DNA from: an uncultured candidate division WPS-2 bacterium
Lineage (GTDB): Bacteria > Vulcanimicrobiota > Vulcanimicrobiia > Vulcanimicrobiales > Vulcanimicrobiaceae
Length of the DNA: 48,491 bases
Assembly (NCBI GenBank): GCA_937927945.1
Contig: CALEYW010000079.1
Coordinates: 1 to 48,491, forward strand
Direction of reading: 5' to 3'
Numbering within the stretch: position 1 is the first letter of the stretch; the number at the start of each line of letters is the position of its first letter. The position numbers and the translations under genes were made by a program. Shown here piece after piece: positions 39,773 through 48,414 of this stretch. Below the pieces are notes generated by a model. It was given only the letters and a program-made list of their open reading frames with translations, did no database searches and was not told the DNA's origin.

Positions 39773-40834
39773 CTACCGTATTTCGACGTCGTTGAGGTGA
39801 TCGCCCAGCGAGCGCGCGGTTCCCGACGCGAGCGCCATCAGGCGGGCATACGGCATGCGGCGCGGACCGAGGATGGCGAGGACGCCGACTCCCCGGTCTC
39901 CGAAGCTGTACGGAACCGTGACGACGCTGCACTCGGAGAGTTCATCCGGACCGAGTTCGTGGCCGATGCGCACGTGCGGCTGACCCTTGTGCGGCGCGTC
40001 GGAGGCGAGCTCGTCGGCGACCAGGTCGTAGAGCGTGCGCTGTTCTTCGACGAAGCGCAGGATCGCGCGCAGCTTGCGCAGATCGTGAAACTCGGGCTGA
40101 TCGAGCAGGTTCTGCGCCCCGGACGCCGCCAGCCCCGGCTCGTCGGTCTGCCGCGCCTGCGCGAACGTGCTCCGAACGGCGTCACGCATCTCCGCGCTCG
40201 CGCCCGAATCGGCGCAGATCGCGTCGAGCTGATTCGCCGTGACGTCTTGCATGATGCGTCCGCCCAAACGCGAGTTCAACGCGTTCGAGAGGCGGGTGAG
40301 GTCGTCGGGCGCGACGTCGGTCTGCCATTCGATGACTCGCTGCGCCGCAACGCCGGCCGACGTCACGACGACGACCATGCTCGTACGGGCGGAGAGCCAA
40401 ATCAGCTGGATGTGCTTGAACGCGTGGGTGTCGCGCGAGGGCGCGATGGCGATCGCCAGATTCCCCGACAAGCCGGACAGCAGGCGCGTCGTCTGCTCGA
40501 TGACGTCGCCGAGCTCGCGTGAGGCTTCCCGGAACCGATCGCGGATCCGCCGCGTGTCGTCCTTGGTCAGCTGCTCCGGCGGCATCAGGCGATCGACGTA
40601 GGTGCGGTAGCCGGCGTCCGAGGGGACCCGACCGGCCGAAGTGTGCGGCTGCACGAGATAGCCGCCCGCTTCGAGTTCCGCCATCTCGTTGCGGATCGTC
40701 GCCGAACTGACCCCGAGATTGTACTTTTGGGCAAGCGTCACGGACCCCACCGGCTCGGCCGTATTGATGTACTCGTACACCACGGTGGCGAGGATGAAGG
40801 CTTTGCGCTTGTCGAGTTCGGGCTTGTCGATCAC
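39773..40834 (-). CDS. hrcA: Heat-inducible transcription repressor HrcA
   Basis: 353 residues from a GTG at 40834. Winged-helix N-domain at ~7-75 (AEPVGSVTLAQKYNLGVSSA, TIRNEMAELEAGGYLVQPHT). Family signatures are TSAGRVPSDAGYRTYVDRLM and the C-terminal GPRRMPYARLMALASG. HrcA binds CIRCE to repress chaperone genes and needs GroEL for activity. The CIRCE element 45 bases upstream indicates autoregulation. It is the first gene of an hrcA-dnaJ operon. Confidence 0.96.
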   Translation of the reverse strand: MIDKPELDKRKAFILATVVYEYINTAEPVGSVTLAQKYNLGVSSATIRNEMAELEAGGYLVQPHTSAGRVPSDAGYRTYVDRLMPPEQLTKDDTRRIRDRFREASRELGDVIEQTTRLLSGLSGNLAIAIAPSRDTHAFKHIQLIWLSARTSMVVVVTSAGVAAQRVIEWQTDVAPDDLTRLSNALNSRLGGRIMQDVTANQLDAICADSGASAEMRDAVRSTFAQARQTDEPGLAASGAQNLLDQPEFHDLRKLRAILRFVEEQRTLYDLVADELASDAPHKGQPHVRIGHELGPDELSECSVVTVPYSFGDRGVGVLAILGPRRMPYARLMALASGTARSLGDHLNDVEIR

Positions 40835-40878
40835 GGGGGACTCACTGCCTCAACGGTCGGCACATCGGGTGAACTGCC

Positions 40879-40905
40879 TTAGCAGTCATACCCAAGGAGT
40901 GCCAA
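40879..40905 (-). promoter_or_regulatory. CIRCE operator upstream of hrcA-dnaJ
   Basis: TTAGCAGTC (40879-40887), nine spacer bases, then GAGTGCCAA (40897-40905), read on the plus strand. The consensus is TTAGCACTC-N9-GAGTGCTAA, so each half differs at one base. The position, 45 bases before the hrcA start and no other gene between, fits the standard site of HrcA action. Confidence 0.9.
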
Positions 40906-40921
40906 ACTTGATGCGAGCGTA

Positions 40922-41410
40922 TCATTCCCGGCCGGTGGCGGTCAAGGAAGTCAAGCTGCCGGCGCGCCGATGGGCGACGGTGGTGAGCTCGGAAAGCACC
41001 ATTCCGTAGCAAACGACCGTCCCTACGATCCCTTGCCAGAGCGGCTGGACGTTGGTGGCGCCGCTCACCGGAACGACCACGTCGTTGAGAATCCACCACA
41101 CGACGACGCCGTACGCGAGCCCCCACAACACCGAGGTGGGTGCCCGCCACATCGACGGCAGCCGGCGCGCCAGCAGCGCGTAGACGACGCCGAAGAACGC
41201 CGCCGTCAACAGGTACACGACGAACCCGAACGTCGCGAGCAGCGCCGAGCCGGGAGCACCGTGGAACGGGGGCAGCGCTTGCGCCGGCTGGGAGAAGAAT
41301 TCACCCAGCGTCGCCTCGCGCAGCCACGCCACCGCGACGACCGCATAGAAGATCGCGCTCGTCAAACCGGCGATCAGCCCGCCGTAGAGACCGTCGCTCC
41401 AGCGCACCAT
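40922..41410 (-). CDS. Four-helix membrane protein of unknown function
   Basis: 162 residues from the ATG at 41410. Hydrophobic segments lie at ~8-27, 50-75, 88-110 and 122-140, with small polar loops and a basic C-terminus (AHRRAGSLTSLT). The pattern resembles YagU/YqhR-type small permease-like proteins, but I cannot name a family. It is divergent from acs with only 40 bases between starts. Its stop lies 17 bases from the CIRCE element on the same strand, so it could in principle read into hrcA. Confidence 0.65.
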   Translation of the reverse strand: MVRWSDGLYGGLIAGLTSAIFYAVVAVAWLREATLGEFFSQPAQALPPFHGAPGSALLATFGFVVYLLTAAFFGVVYALLARRLPSMWRAPTSVLWGLAYGVVVWWILNDVVVPVSGATNVQPLWQGIVGTVVCYGMVLSELTTVAHRRAGSLTSLTATGRE

Positions 41411-41450
41411 GATCGGGGGGTTGCTCCGCGAGCGAAACGAATCCCGCCGC

Positions 41451-43421
41451 ATGCAGAGCCCGCCGAACACGGATGCCATCGAAGCCCTCCTCACCGAAGG
41501 CCGCCGATTCGCACCGCCGCCCGCGTTCGCGGCGCAGGCCAACGCGCAGCCCGGCATCTACGAAGACGCGGAACGCGACTATCAGACGTTCTGGAAATCG
41601 TGGGCCGACAAGCTCGAATGGATGACGCCGCCTTCCACGATCCTGGAATGGAACGAGCCGTTCGCGAAGTGGTTCGGCGACGGCGAGCTCAACGCGTCGG
41701 TCAACGCGCTCGACCGCCACGTGCGGGCCGGCAAGGCCGCCAAGGTGGCGTTCTACTACGAAGGTGAGCCCGGCGATCGCTGGACCGTCACCTACGGACA
41801 GCTGCTCGACGAAGTCTGCCGTTTCGCCAACGGACTGCGGAAGCTCGGCATCAAGAAGGGCGACCGGGTCGCCATCTACATGCCGATGATCGTCGAACTG
41901 CCGATCGCGATGTTGGCCTGCGCGCGCATCGGCGCCGCGCACTCGGTCATCTTCGGCGGCTTCTCGCCGGACTCGATCGTCGACCGCGTAAACGACTCCG
42001 CGTGTGTCGCGCTCATCACCGCCGATCAGGGCTGGCGCCGCGGCAACAAGGTCCACCTCAAGCTGAATTGCGACGAGGCGATCGCCAAGGGAATGCCCTC
42101 GCTTCAGCACGTGATCGTCGCGAAGCGCATCGGCGACCCGGTCGAGATGCAGCCGGGCCGCGACGTCTGGTGGGACGACGTCGTCCGCGATCAGCCTTCG
42201 AGCTGCGAGCCCGAGCGCATGAACGCGGAAGATTTGCTCTACCTGCTCTACACGTCGGGGACGACGGCCAAGCCGAAGGGGATCAAGCACACCACCGGCG
42301 GCTACTTGACCGGGGTGACGGCGACGCACAAGCTCGTCTTCGATTTGAAGGAAGACACCGACGTGTACTGGTGCGCGGCCGACATCGGCTGGGTCACCGG
42401 ACATTCGTACATCGTGTACGGCCCGCTCTGCAACGGTGCGACGAGCGTGATCTACGAAGGCACGCCGGACTATCCCGACAAGGACCGGCTGTGGGAGATC
42501 ATCGAGCGCTACGGGGTCACCATTCTCTACACCGCGCCGACCGCGATCCGCACGTTCATGAAGTGGGGGACCGAGTACGTCGAGAAGCACGACCTCTCGT
42601 CGCTGCGGCTCCTCGGAAGCGTCGGCGAGCCGATCAATCCCGAAGCGTGGATGTGGTATCACACGCACATCGGCGGCGGACGCTGCCCGGTCGTCGACAC
42701 CTGGTGGCAGACGGAAACGGGCGCGATCATGATCACCCCCCTGCCGGGGATCACGACGCTCAAGCCCGGTTCGGCGACCAAGCCGTTCCCGGGCATCCAA
42801 GCCGATCTGGTCAACGACGCCGGTGAGTCGGTACCGCTCGGCGGCGGCGGATACGTCGTGCTGAAGCGTCCGTGGCCGGCGATGCTCCGCGGCATCTACG
42901 GCGACGACGAGCGCTACACGCAGACGTACTGGTCGAAGTTCCCGCACATGTACCTCGCCGGCGACGGCTGCAAGCGCGACGACGAGGGCGACTACTGGTT
43001 CCTCGGCCGCATCGACGACGTGATGAACGTCAGCGGTCATCGCATCTCCACGACCGAGGTCGAGTCGGCCCTGGTCGATCATCCTGCCGTCGCCGAAGCC
43101 GCCGTCGTCGGCCGCAACGACGAGATCACCGGTCAGGCGATCTGCGCGTTCGTCAGCCTCAAAGCGGGTTTCGCCGGCTCCGAGAATTTAGCCAACGAGC
43201 TGCGCGACCACGTCGCGGAGAAACTCGGCAAGTTCTGCCGTCCGAAGTACCTGACGTTCACCCAGGAACTGCCGAAGACGCGCTCGGGAAAGATCATGCG
43301 CCGCCTCCTGCGCGACATCGCCGAAGGCCGCATGCTCGGCGACACCACGACCCTCGCCGACTCCTCGATCGTCGCCGAACTGCAGCAACGCGCGCAAACG
43401 GAAGCGTCGAAAGAAGACTGA
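41451..43421 (+). CDS. acs: Acetyl-CoA synthetase (AMP-forming)
   Basis: 656 residues from the ATG at 41451; an in-frame ATG at 41409 would add 14 residues and overlap the divergent gene. ANL-family motifs: A3 YLLYTSGTTAKPKGIKHTT, A5 DTWWQTETGAIM, A8 LGRIDDVMNVSGHRIST, A10 PKTRSGKIMRR with the Lys that is regulated by acetylation in known Acs. DVYWCAADIGWVTGHSY is the Acs-specific acetate-pocket segment, including the Trp that limits the pocket to acetate or propionate. It converts acetate, ATP and CoA to acetyl-CoA. Length and motifs are complete. Confidence 0.96.
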   Translation: MQSPPNTDAIEALLTEGRRFAPPPAFAAQANAQPGIYEDAERDYQTFWKSWADKLEWMTPPSTILEWNEPFAKWFGDGELNASVNALDRHVRAGKAAKVAFYYEGEPGDRWTVTYGQLLDEVCRFANGLRKLGIKKGDRVAIYMPMIVELPIAMLACARIGAAHSVIFGGFSPDSIVDRVNDSACVALITADQGWRRGNKVHLKLNCDEAIAKGMPSLQHVIVAKRIGDPVEMQPGRDVWWDDVVRDQPSSCEPERMNAEDLLYLLYTSGTTAKPKGIKHTTGGYLTGVTATHKLVFDLKEDTDVYWCAADIGWVTGHSYIVYGPLCNGATSVIYEGTPDYPDKDRLWEIIERYGVTILYTAPTAIRTFMKWGTEYVEKHDLSSLRLLGSVGEPINPEAWMWYHTHIGGGRCPVVDTWWQTETGAIMITPLPGITTLKPGSATKPFPGIQADLVNDAGESVPLGGGGYVVLKRPWPAMLRGIYGDDERYTQTYWSKFPHMYLAGDGCKRDDEGDYWFLGRIDDVMNVSGHRISTTEVESALVDHPAVAEAAVVGRNDEITGQAICAFVSLKAGFAGSENLANELRDHVAEKLGKFCRPKYLTFTQELPKTRSGKIMRRLLRDIAEGRMLGDTTTLADSSIVAELQQRAQTEASKED

Positions 43422-43430
43422 GGCCTCTTC

Positions 43431-43740
43431 TTAGTCGCCCAGGCCGACGTTGGTGCGCGTCGGTACGACGACGCCGCTTTCGATGTCGTACACCGAGGCG
43501 GGCGGATTGAAGTGGACGCTCACGTGGAGCGGCTGCGACGCATCGGCGACGAAATGACCCCAATTCCCGACGTCGCGCACCGTGAACGGCTCGCGAATGC
43601 CGCGATCGAAGTGGAAGAACGCACGTTGGCCGCGGACCGCAGGAACCCCGGAACCGAGTCGGGCAGCGCGCGGATGGCGGCCCCGTTCACGATGCGGTGC
43701 CGCTGCGCTCCCCACGCGGACGCCGGCAGCGGAGCGGCGA
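43431..43740 (-). pseudogene. Shrunken remnant of an S1/P1-type zinc nuclease/phospholipase-like gene
   Basis: Read on the minus strand, one frame gives AWGAQRHRIVNGAAIRALPD followed by SVPGFLRSAANVR, the start of S1/P1-type exported enzymes (the mature N-terminal Trp is a zinc ligand). A second frame then gives VRDVGNWGHFVADASQPLHV and SVHFN, the central zinc-binding segment. It jumps straight to a C-terminal-like tail ending SVYDIESGVV to the stop at 43431. A normal protein is near 300 residues, and here about 100 remain. There is a frame change near 43620, at least one further in-frame deletion, and no start codon or signal peptide. Confidence 0.7.
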
Positions 43741-43757
43741 GCGTGCCGACGCGTGGG

Positions 43758-43979
43758 CTACTTGCGCTCGCGTGCCGAGACGTTGATCTCGGTCGGACGG
43801 CGCAGGTTTTGAAACGCCCCGCACGCGCAGGAATGCCAGTCTTCGACGATCGCCGTTCGCGGCCGATCGCCGGGATACAGATACCGCGCTACACGCCGTC
43901 CTACCACCGCACGCCCGCAATGCCAGCAGGACGCGTCGTGAGCGTCCGCTGGGGAAGTCCGAAGCTCGACGCGGTCCAT
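43758..43979 (-). CDS. Small Cys-rich putative zinc-binding protein
   Basis: 73 residues from the ATG at 43979. Two Cys pairs, SCWHCGRAVVGRR and HSCACGAF, are spaced ~30 residues apart like a zinc ribbon, and the ends are polar (RRPTEINVSARERK). No family is recognised. A TATAGC stretch about 30 bases upstream of the start could be a -10 element. Its stop lies just before the nuclease remnant on the same strand, so it might be a surviving neighbour of the decayed gene. The coding call rests on the conserved-looking Cys spacing only. Confidence 0.5.
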   Translation of the reverse strand: MDRVELRTSPADAHDASCWHCGRAVVGRRVARYLYPGDRPRTAIVEDWHSCACGAFQNLRRPTEINVSARERK

Positions 43980-44024
43980 GTTCTGATTAACGTCCGCTCG
44001 ATACGCTATAACGAGCGTGCCGGG

Positions 44025-45983
44025 TCACACCTCGCGGAAGAGCTCGTCGAGCGCGCTCAGATCGCGGATGCGCGTCGCCGGCGGAAGCGCGTCGACGATC
44101 GTCGCGCCATAGCCCATCGACGCGGCGCGACCGTCGAGCAGTGCGACGACCCCTCGGTCGGTCGTCGAGCGGATGAGCCGCCCGAAGCCTTGCTTCAAGC
44201 GAACGATGGCGCTGGGGATCATGTAGTGCTCGAATCCGGAGCGGCCTTTGGCCTCGAGCGCCGCCAAGCGCGCTGCAACCAGCGGCTCACCCGGCGAGGG
44301 AAACGGCAGCCGATCGATCACGACGCACGAGAGCGCATCGCCGACGACGTCGATCCCCTCCCAAAACGTTCCGGTCGCGAACAGCACTGCCGCGCGGGTC
44401 GAGCGGAACCACTCCAACAGCGCGGTCCGCGGCAGCTCCCCCTGCACTTTGACCGGAAACGCGAGGCGGTCGCGCAGCAGCGCGTGCACTTCGCGCAAGC
44501 GCGCGTACGACGTGAAGAGCACGAAGGCGCGTCCGCCGGTACGGTCGAGGATCTCTTCGATCAGCGGAGCGGCGCGACGGGCGAAGTCGGCGCTCTTCGG
44601 GTTGAGCGACGGCGGCGCCACGTAGAGCCGCGCCTGCTTCGCGTAGTCGAACGGCGACGGCGCGACGAGTTCCTGGGCGTCGTCGATGCCCAGCGACGCG
44701 CGCAGAAACGCGAACACGCTCTCGCCCGGCGCCTGCCGCAGCCCGCTGGTCGAGATGGTCGCGCTCGTCAACACGACGCTGCGGGTCCGCGCGAAGAGCG
44801 ACGCGCGCAGGAAGTCCGCGACTTGAAACGGCGCCGCGTTGATCTCGTAGCGCGCGTCGCCCTCGCCGCGCTCGACCCAGGCGACCGCGTCGATCTCATC
44901 CGCCGCCACGCCACCGCTCTGGGCCTGCACCGCCGCGCCTTCGATGCGGTCGACGGTCGCGACGTTGGCCGCGATCGCGCGCAGCGCGAGATCGCGGCGC
45001 CGCTCGGCTTCGGACTCGTTGTCGGTCGGCCGGCGCAGCCCGTCCTTCCAGTGCGCGTGGACCCAGTTCTCGAGGCGGTAGAACGTCTCGCGCAACGGCG
45101 CGAGCACGTCGTGCACGCCCTCGTTCGCCGCGATCGGATAGCGATCGCCCGGAACACCGGCCAGCGTCTGCTGCAGCCGCCGCATCCCCTCGTCGAGCTC
45201 GGCGTCGTGCGCGCCGGGAATCGCGTACGTCCGATGCAGCTTGCGCATCATGCGGTTCACGGTGAGCGGCGATAGCGTTGCGGTCAACGCGGCGGTGGCG
45301 TATTTCTCGGCCTGGTGCGCCTCATCGAGCACCACGAAGTCGTAGGCCGGCAGCAGCGCCCCGCCGCTGACGAGATCGAGGAAGAACAGCGCGTGGTTCA
45401 CGACGACGACGTCGGCGAACCGCGCCGCATCCCGTTTGGCGAAGAAATGGCAGTCGGCGAAGCGGCTGCAGTATTCGCCGACGCAATCGTCGGCATCGGC
45501 GTCGAGCGTCTCCCAGTCTTCGCCGCGCGGCGTGAACTCGAGTTCCGCGCGATCGCCGGTTTGCGTCGTCTCCGCCCACGCCCACAACCGCTCGAGCGCG
45601 AGCGACGGTGCGATCAAGCGCGCACCACTCTCTTTCTCGAATTTCGCCCGGCACAGGTAGTGGTTGCGCCCTTTGAGCAGCACGACGCGCGCTTCGATGC
45701 CGAGCGCCTTGGTGACGAGCGGAATGTCCTTGCGAACGAGCTGTTCCTGCAGCGCGATCGTGCCGGTCGAGACCACGACGCGCGCGCCGGCGCGCAGCGC
45801 AGGCACGAGGTAGGCGAGCGATTTGCCGACGCCGGTTCCGGCCTCGACGATGGTATGCACGTTTTCGAGAAAGCCGCGCTGGATCAGGTGCGCCATGCGG
45901 ACTTGGCCCTCGCGCGCTTCGAAGCCCGGCAGCGAACGCGCGATCGGGCCGCCGGGCGCGAACGCGTCGTCGACGAGTTTCAA
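44025..45983 (-). CDS. DinG-family Fe-S DNA helicase
   Basis: 652 residues from a TTG at 45983 that overlaps the rhomboid stop (TTGA). Walker A is VEAGTGVGKSLAYLVPA, motif Ia STGTIALQEQL, DEAH VLDEAHQAEKYA. Four cysteines between motifs Ia and II (YLCRAKF, DDCVGEYCSRFADC) form the XPD-type 4Fe-4S site. Helicase C-domain motifs include VLTSATIS, FATGTFWEGIDVVGD (motif V) and QGFGRLIRS (motif VI). There is no exonuclease domain, so it is the short DinG/YoaA-like form. It unwinds 5'-3' R-loops, D-loops or damaged forks. Confidence 0.93.
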   Translation of the reverse strand: MKLVDDAFAPGGPIARSLPGFEAREGQVRMAHLIQRGFLENVHTIVEAGTGVGKSLAYLVPALRAGARVVVSTGTIALQEQLVRKDIPLVTKALGIEARVVLLKGRNHYLCRAKFEKESGARLIAPSLALERLWAWAETTQTGDRAELEFTPRGEDWETLDADADDCVGEYCSRFADCHFFAKRDAARFADVVVVNHALFFLDLVSGGALLPAYDFVVLDEAHQAEKYATAALTATLSPLTVNRMMRKLHRTYAIPGAHDAELDEGMRRLQQTLAGVPGDRYPIAANEGVHDVLAPLRETFYRLENWVHAHWKDGLRRPTDNESEAERRRDLALRAIAANVATVDRIEGAAVQAQSGGVAADEIDAVAWVERGEGDARYEINAAPFQVADFLRASLFARTRSVVLTSATISTSGLRQAPGESVFAFLRASLGIDDAQELVAPSPFDYAKQARLYVAPPSLNPKSADFARRAAPLIEEILDRTGGRAFVLFTSYARLREVHALLRDRLAFPVKVQGELPRTALLEWFRSTRAAVLFATGTFWEGIDVVGDALSCVVIDRLPFPSPGEPLVAARLAALEAKGRSGFEHYMIPSAIVRLKQGFGRLIRSTTDRGVVALLDGRAASMGYGATIVDALPPATRIRDLSALDELFREV

Positions 45984-46660
45984 GGGTGCGGCTGCCGGTG
46001 AACGGGCTGACCTTCTTCGGGCGGCTGTTCGATCGTCTGCACCGCGGTCGCGTTTTCGGCGGGCGCGAACGCATAGGCATACGCCGCTTCGCGCTGACGC
46101 GACGGCACCATGAAAAGCACGAGACCGGCCACCAGTCCGGTGATGAGACCCCCCACGTGCGCCGCAGCGGAGATTCCCGGGATCGCGTACGTGAACGCCA
46201 AGTTGATCACGATAACCGGCAGAACCTGACCGATGAGCCCGCGGCCTCGTTTGCCCAGCCGCAAACCGACGGCCACGAGCGCGCCGAACAAGCCGAAAAT
46301 CGCGCCGCTCGCGCCGAGCGTCGGCACGTTGTAGTTGTATTCCAGCACGGCAAGTCCCGAGCCGACGATGCACACCGCGTAGAGCAGCGCGAAGCGAGTG
46401 CGCCCGAAGAGCTGCTCCACGATGTTCCCGACCTGAAAGAGCGCGAACATGTTGAGCGCGATATGCGGAATGCTGCCGTGGAGAAACGCGCCCGTGACGA
46501 TCCGCCACCATTCGCCTTGCGCCACCGCTGGGCCGAAAAGAATGAAGCGGGCAACACCGGGGCCCTCGGTGCCGCCCGTGGCGAGTTCCCACACGTACGC
46601 GATCACGTTGATCGCGACGAGGATGTTGGTGAGGCTGACGCGTCGGCTGGTTGCGGTCAC
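45980..46660 (-). CDS. Rhomboid-family intramembrane serine protease
   Basis: 226 residues from a GTG at 46660 that overlaps the DtxR-family stop (GTGA). Six helices. The WR motif (GEWWRIVTGAFLHGSIPHIALNM) marks the L1 loop and helix 2, the catalytic Ser is in TLGASGAIFGLFGAL (GxSG) and the catalytic His is in AAHVGGLITGLVAG. It cleaves single-pass membrane proteins inside the bilayer. The C-terminal ~40 residues are polar and cytosolic. Whether it processes the anti-sigma factor encoded at 11399 is untested. Confidence 0.92.
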   Translation of the reverse strand: MTATSRRVSLTNILVAINVIAYVWELATGGTEGPGVARFILFGPAVAQGEWWRIVTGAFLHGSIPHIALNMFALFQVGNIVEQLFGRTRFALLYAVCIVGSGLAVLEYNYNVPTLGASGAIFGLFGALVAVGLRLGKRGRGLIGQVLPVIVINLAFTYAIPGISAAAHVGGLITGLVAGLVLFMVPSRQREAAYAYAFAPAENATAVQTIEQPPEEGQPVHRQPHP

Positions 46661-47346
46661 GCGCGGAGCGCCGGGGTCTCCGTCGCTACCGCGATCGACC
46701 CGGCCAGTTCGAGCGAGATCGCGGCGCGGCCGGCGGCGCCTTCGACGGTGATCGGGCCGCCGACCGGCCCGCGTTCCACGATCCGCACGGTGGCGCCGGG
46801 GCGCAAGCCTACCCGGTCGAGGTAGCGCAGCGTCTCGGGCGCATCCTCGACCACCTCGAGGACGCGCACGGTCGCGCCGGCGAGCGCATCGGCGAGCCGC
46901 AGCGAGAGGCGCGCCGGGACGTCGCTCAGATCGGCCGGCGGGATCGCGTGGCCGTGCGGGCAGACTTGCGGGTCCCCCAACACGGAGACGAGACGTTCCT
47001 CGACGCGCTCCGAGATCGCATGCTCGAGCCGGCACGCTTCCTCGTGGACTTCGTCCCACGGCATGCCGAGGATGCGGTGCAAAAAGACCTCGGCGAGCCG
47101 GTTCCGCCGGATCACCCGCACGGCGACGCCGAGGCCGCGGCGGGTCAGCGACGCCTGACCGCGCGCCTCGTAGGTGAGATATCCCTCTGAGGCAAGTTTC
47201 TTGAGCATCCCGGAGACCGAGGCCGGCGCAACGCCGAGATCGGCCGCCAGCCCAGAGGTCGTGACGCCCGGACCTTCGCGCTCCAGGCGATAGACGGCCT
47301 CGAGATACTCCTCGGTCGACTCCTCGAAATGGGTGTGGCCGGGCAT
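46657..47346 (-). CDS. DtxR/MntR-family metalloregulator with FeoA-like C-terminal domain
   Basis: 229 residues. The N-terminal winged helix has STEEYLEAVYRLEREGPGVT and ADLGVAPASVSGMLKKLASE. The dimerisation/metal region has RLEHAISERVEERL and GDPQVCPHGHAIP, supplying the Glu, His and Cys ligands used by DtxR/IdeR. The C-terminal ~70 residues are an SH3/FeoA-like domain. In the family, Fe2+ or Mn2+ activates DNA binding to repress uptake genes; the Cys in PQVCPHG is more typical of iron-type DtxR/IdeR. The Nramp-related gene at 8575 is a candidate target but is 37 kb away. Confidence 0.92.
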   Translation of the reverse strand: MPGHTHFEESTEEYLEAVYRLEREGPGVTTSGLAADLGVAPASVSGMLKKLASEGYLTYEARGQASLTRRGLGVAVRVIRRNRLAEVFLHRILGMPWDEVHEEACRLEHAISERVEERLVSVLGDPQVCPHGHAIPPADLSDVPARLSLRLADALAGATVRVLEVVEDAPETLRYLDRVGLRPGATVRIVERGPVGGPITVEGAAGRAAISLELAGSIAVATETPALRA

Positions 47347-47349
47347 GCC

Positions 47350-48378
47350 CTACCGACTTCGACTCAGGACCGCGGAGTTCCGGGACCGCTCGAATCTTTC
47401 GCGCAGGGCAGCCTTCGCGTGCGCCGGTGCGAACGACGCATCGATCGCGTTGCGAGCGAAACGAACGACCGCGTCCTCGCCGAACGCGCCGGCGACCCAG
47501 CGATATTCGTCGAGCAGGGTCGTCCCGAACATCGCCGGATCGTCGGCGTCGATCGTAACGATGCAGCCCGCGGCGTCGAGCGCCCCGAGCGGGTGCGCCG
47601 CGTTCGCCGGAGCCGCGCCGGTCAGGCGATTCGAGGTCGGACACACCTCGAGCGGGATCCGGCGCTCGGCGAGCAGAGCGACCACGGCCGGATCTTCGAT
47701 CGCGCGCACGCCGTGCCCGATGCGCTCCGCCTTCAGCACCTCGACGGCGGCGCGCACGCTGGCCGCACCGGCTGCTTCGCCGGCATGGACGACCCCGTGC
47801 AGCCCGCCCTCGCGCGCAATCGCATAGGCACGCTCGTAGAGCTCCGGCGGGTAGTTGGCCTCGTCACCGCCGAGACCGACCCCGATCACGCCCAGTTCGC
47901 GCAGCGCGACCGCCTCGCGCGCCGACGCCTCGGCCTTCTCGACGCCGAAGTTCCGGGTGAGGTCGGCGATCAGCGCGACCTCGATCCCGAGCGGCCGGCC
48001 GGAGTCGTCCAGCGCCGTCCGGATCGCCTCGATCGTCGCGCGCACGTCGAGCGTCTTGTGAAAGAACGTCCAGACCGAGGGCGAGACGAAGATCTCCGCG
48101 TAGGCGACGCCCTGTGCCGCGGCGTCGACGACGTAGTCGCGCGCGATGCGCGCGAAGTCGTCGGGCTCGCGCAGCGTCTCGGCGACTTTCGCAAAGAGGA
48201 GCAGGAACTCGCCGAACGTCGTGAAGGCATACGTGCGTGCGGGATCGGCTCGGTCGCCTAGGGCGACATGATATTTCGCCGCCAGTGCGCGAAACGTCGC
48301 AGCGCGCACGGTTCCTTCGAGGTGGCAGTGCAGCTGGACTTTGGGCAACGTCGCAAGGTCGATCGCCATCGTTGACAT
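47350..48378 (-). CDS. add: Adenosine deaminase
   Basis: 342 residues from the ATG at 48378 (a second ATG lies three codons later). Metal ligands and active-site residues are in LHCHLEGTV, HAGEAAGAASV (catalytic Glu), ERIGHGVRAIED, CPTSNRLTGA and TIDADDPAMFG. It deaminates adenosine to inosine; the broader family also includes adenine and N6-modified adenine deaminases, so substrate preference should be tested. It leads a four-gene operon: add, DtxR-type regulator, rhomboid, DinG-like helicase, with spacings of 3 bases and two overlaps. Confidence 0.9.
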   Translation of the reverse strand: MSTMAIDLATLPKVQLHCHLEGTVRAATFRALAAKYHVALGDRADPARTYAFTTFGEFLLLFAKVAETLREPDDFARIARDYVVDAAAQGVAYAEIFVSPSVWTFFHKTLDVRATIEAIRTALDDSGRPLGIEVALIADLTRNFGVEKAEASAREAVALRELGVIGVGLGGDEANYPPELYERAYAIAREGGLHGVVHAGEAAGAASVRAAVEVLKAERIGHGVRAIEDPAVVALLAERRIPLEVCPTSNRLTGAAPANAAHPLGALDAAGCIVTIDADDPAMFGTTLLDEYRWVAGAFGEDAVVRFARNAIDASFAPAHAKAALRERFERSRNSAVLSRSR

Positions 48379-48401
48379 TGCTTCGACTGCCGTCGTATAC
48401 T
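48372..48401 (+). promoter_or_regulatory. Strong promoter of the initiator tRNA gene
   Basis: A perfect -35 TTGACA (48372-48377) and near-perfect -10 TATACT (48396-48401) are 18 bases apart, with the tRNA 5' end 14 bases after the -10. The -35 box overlaps the start codon of the divergent adenosine deaminase gene, so the two transcripts compete for the same DNA. Confidence 0.85.
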
Positions 48402-48414
48402 TACCGTCGCCCGT

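Noticed and set aside
41301..43082. 593-residue open frame on the minus strand opposite acs
   Set aside because: Antisense shadow of a complete acetyl-CoA synthetase.
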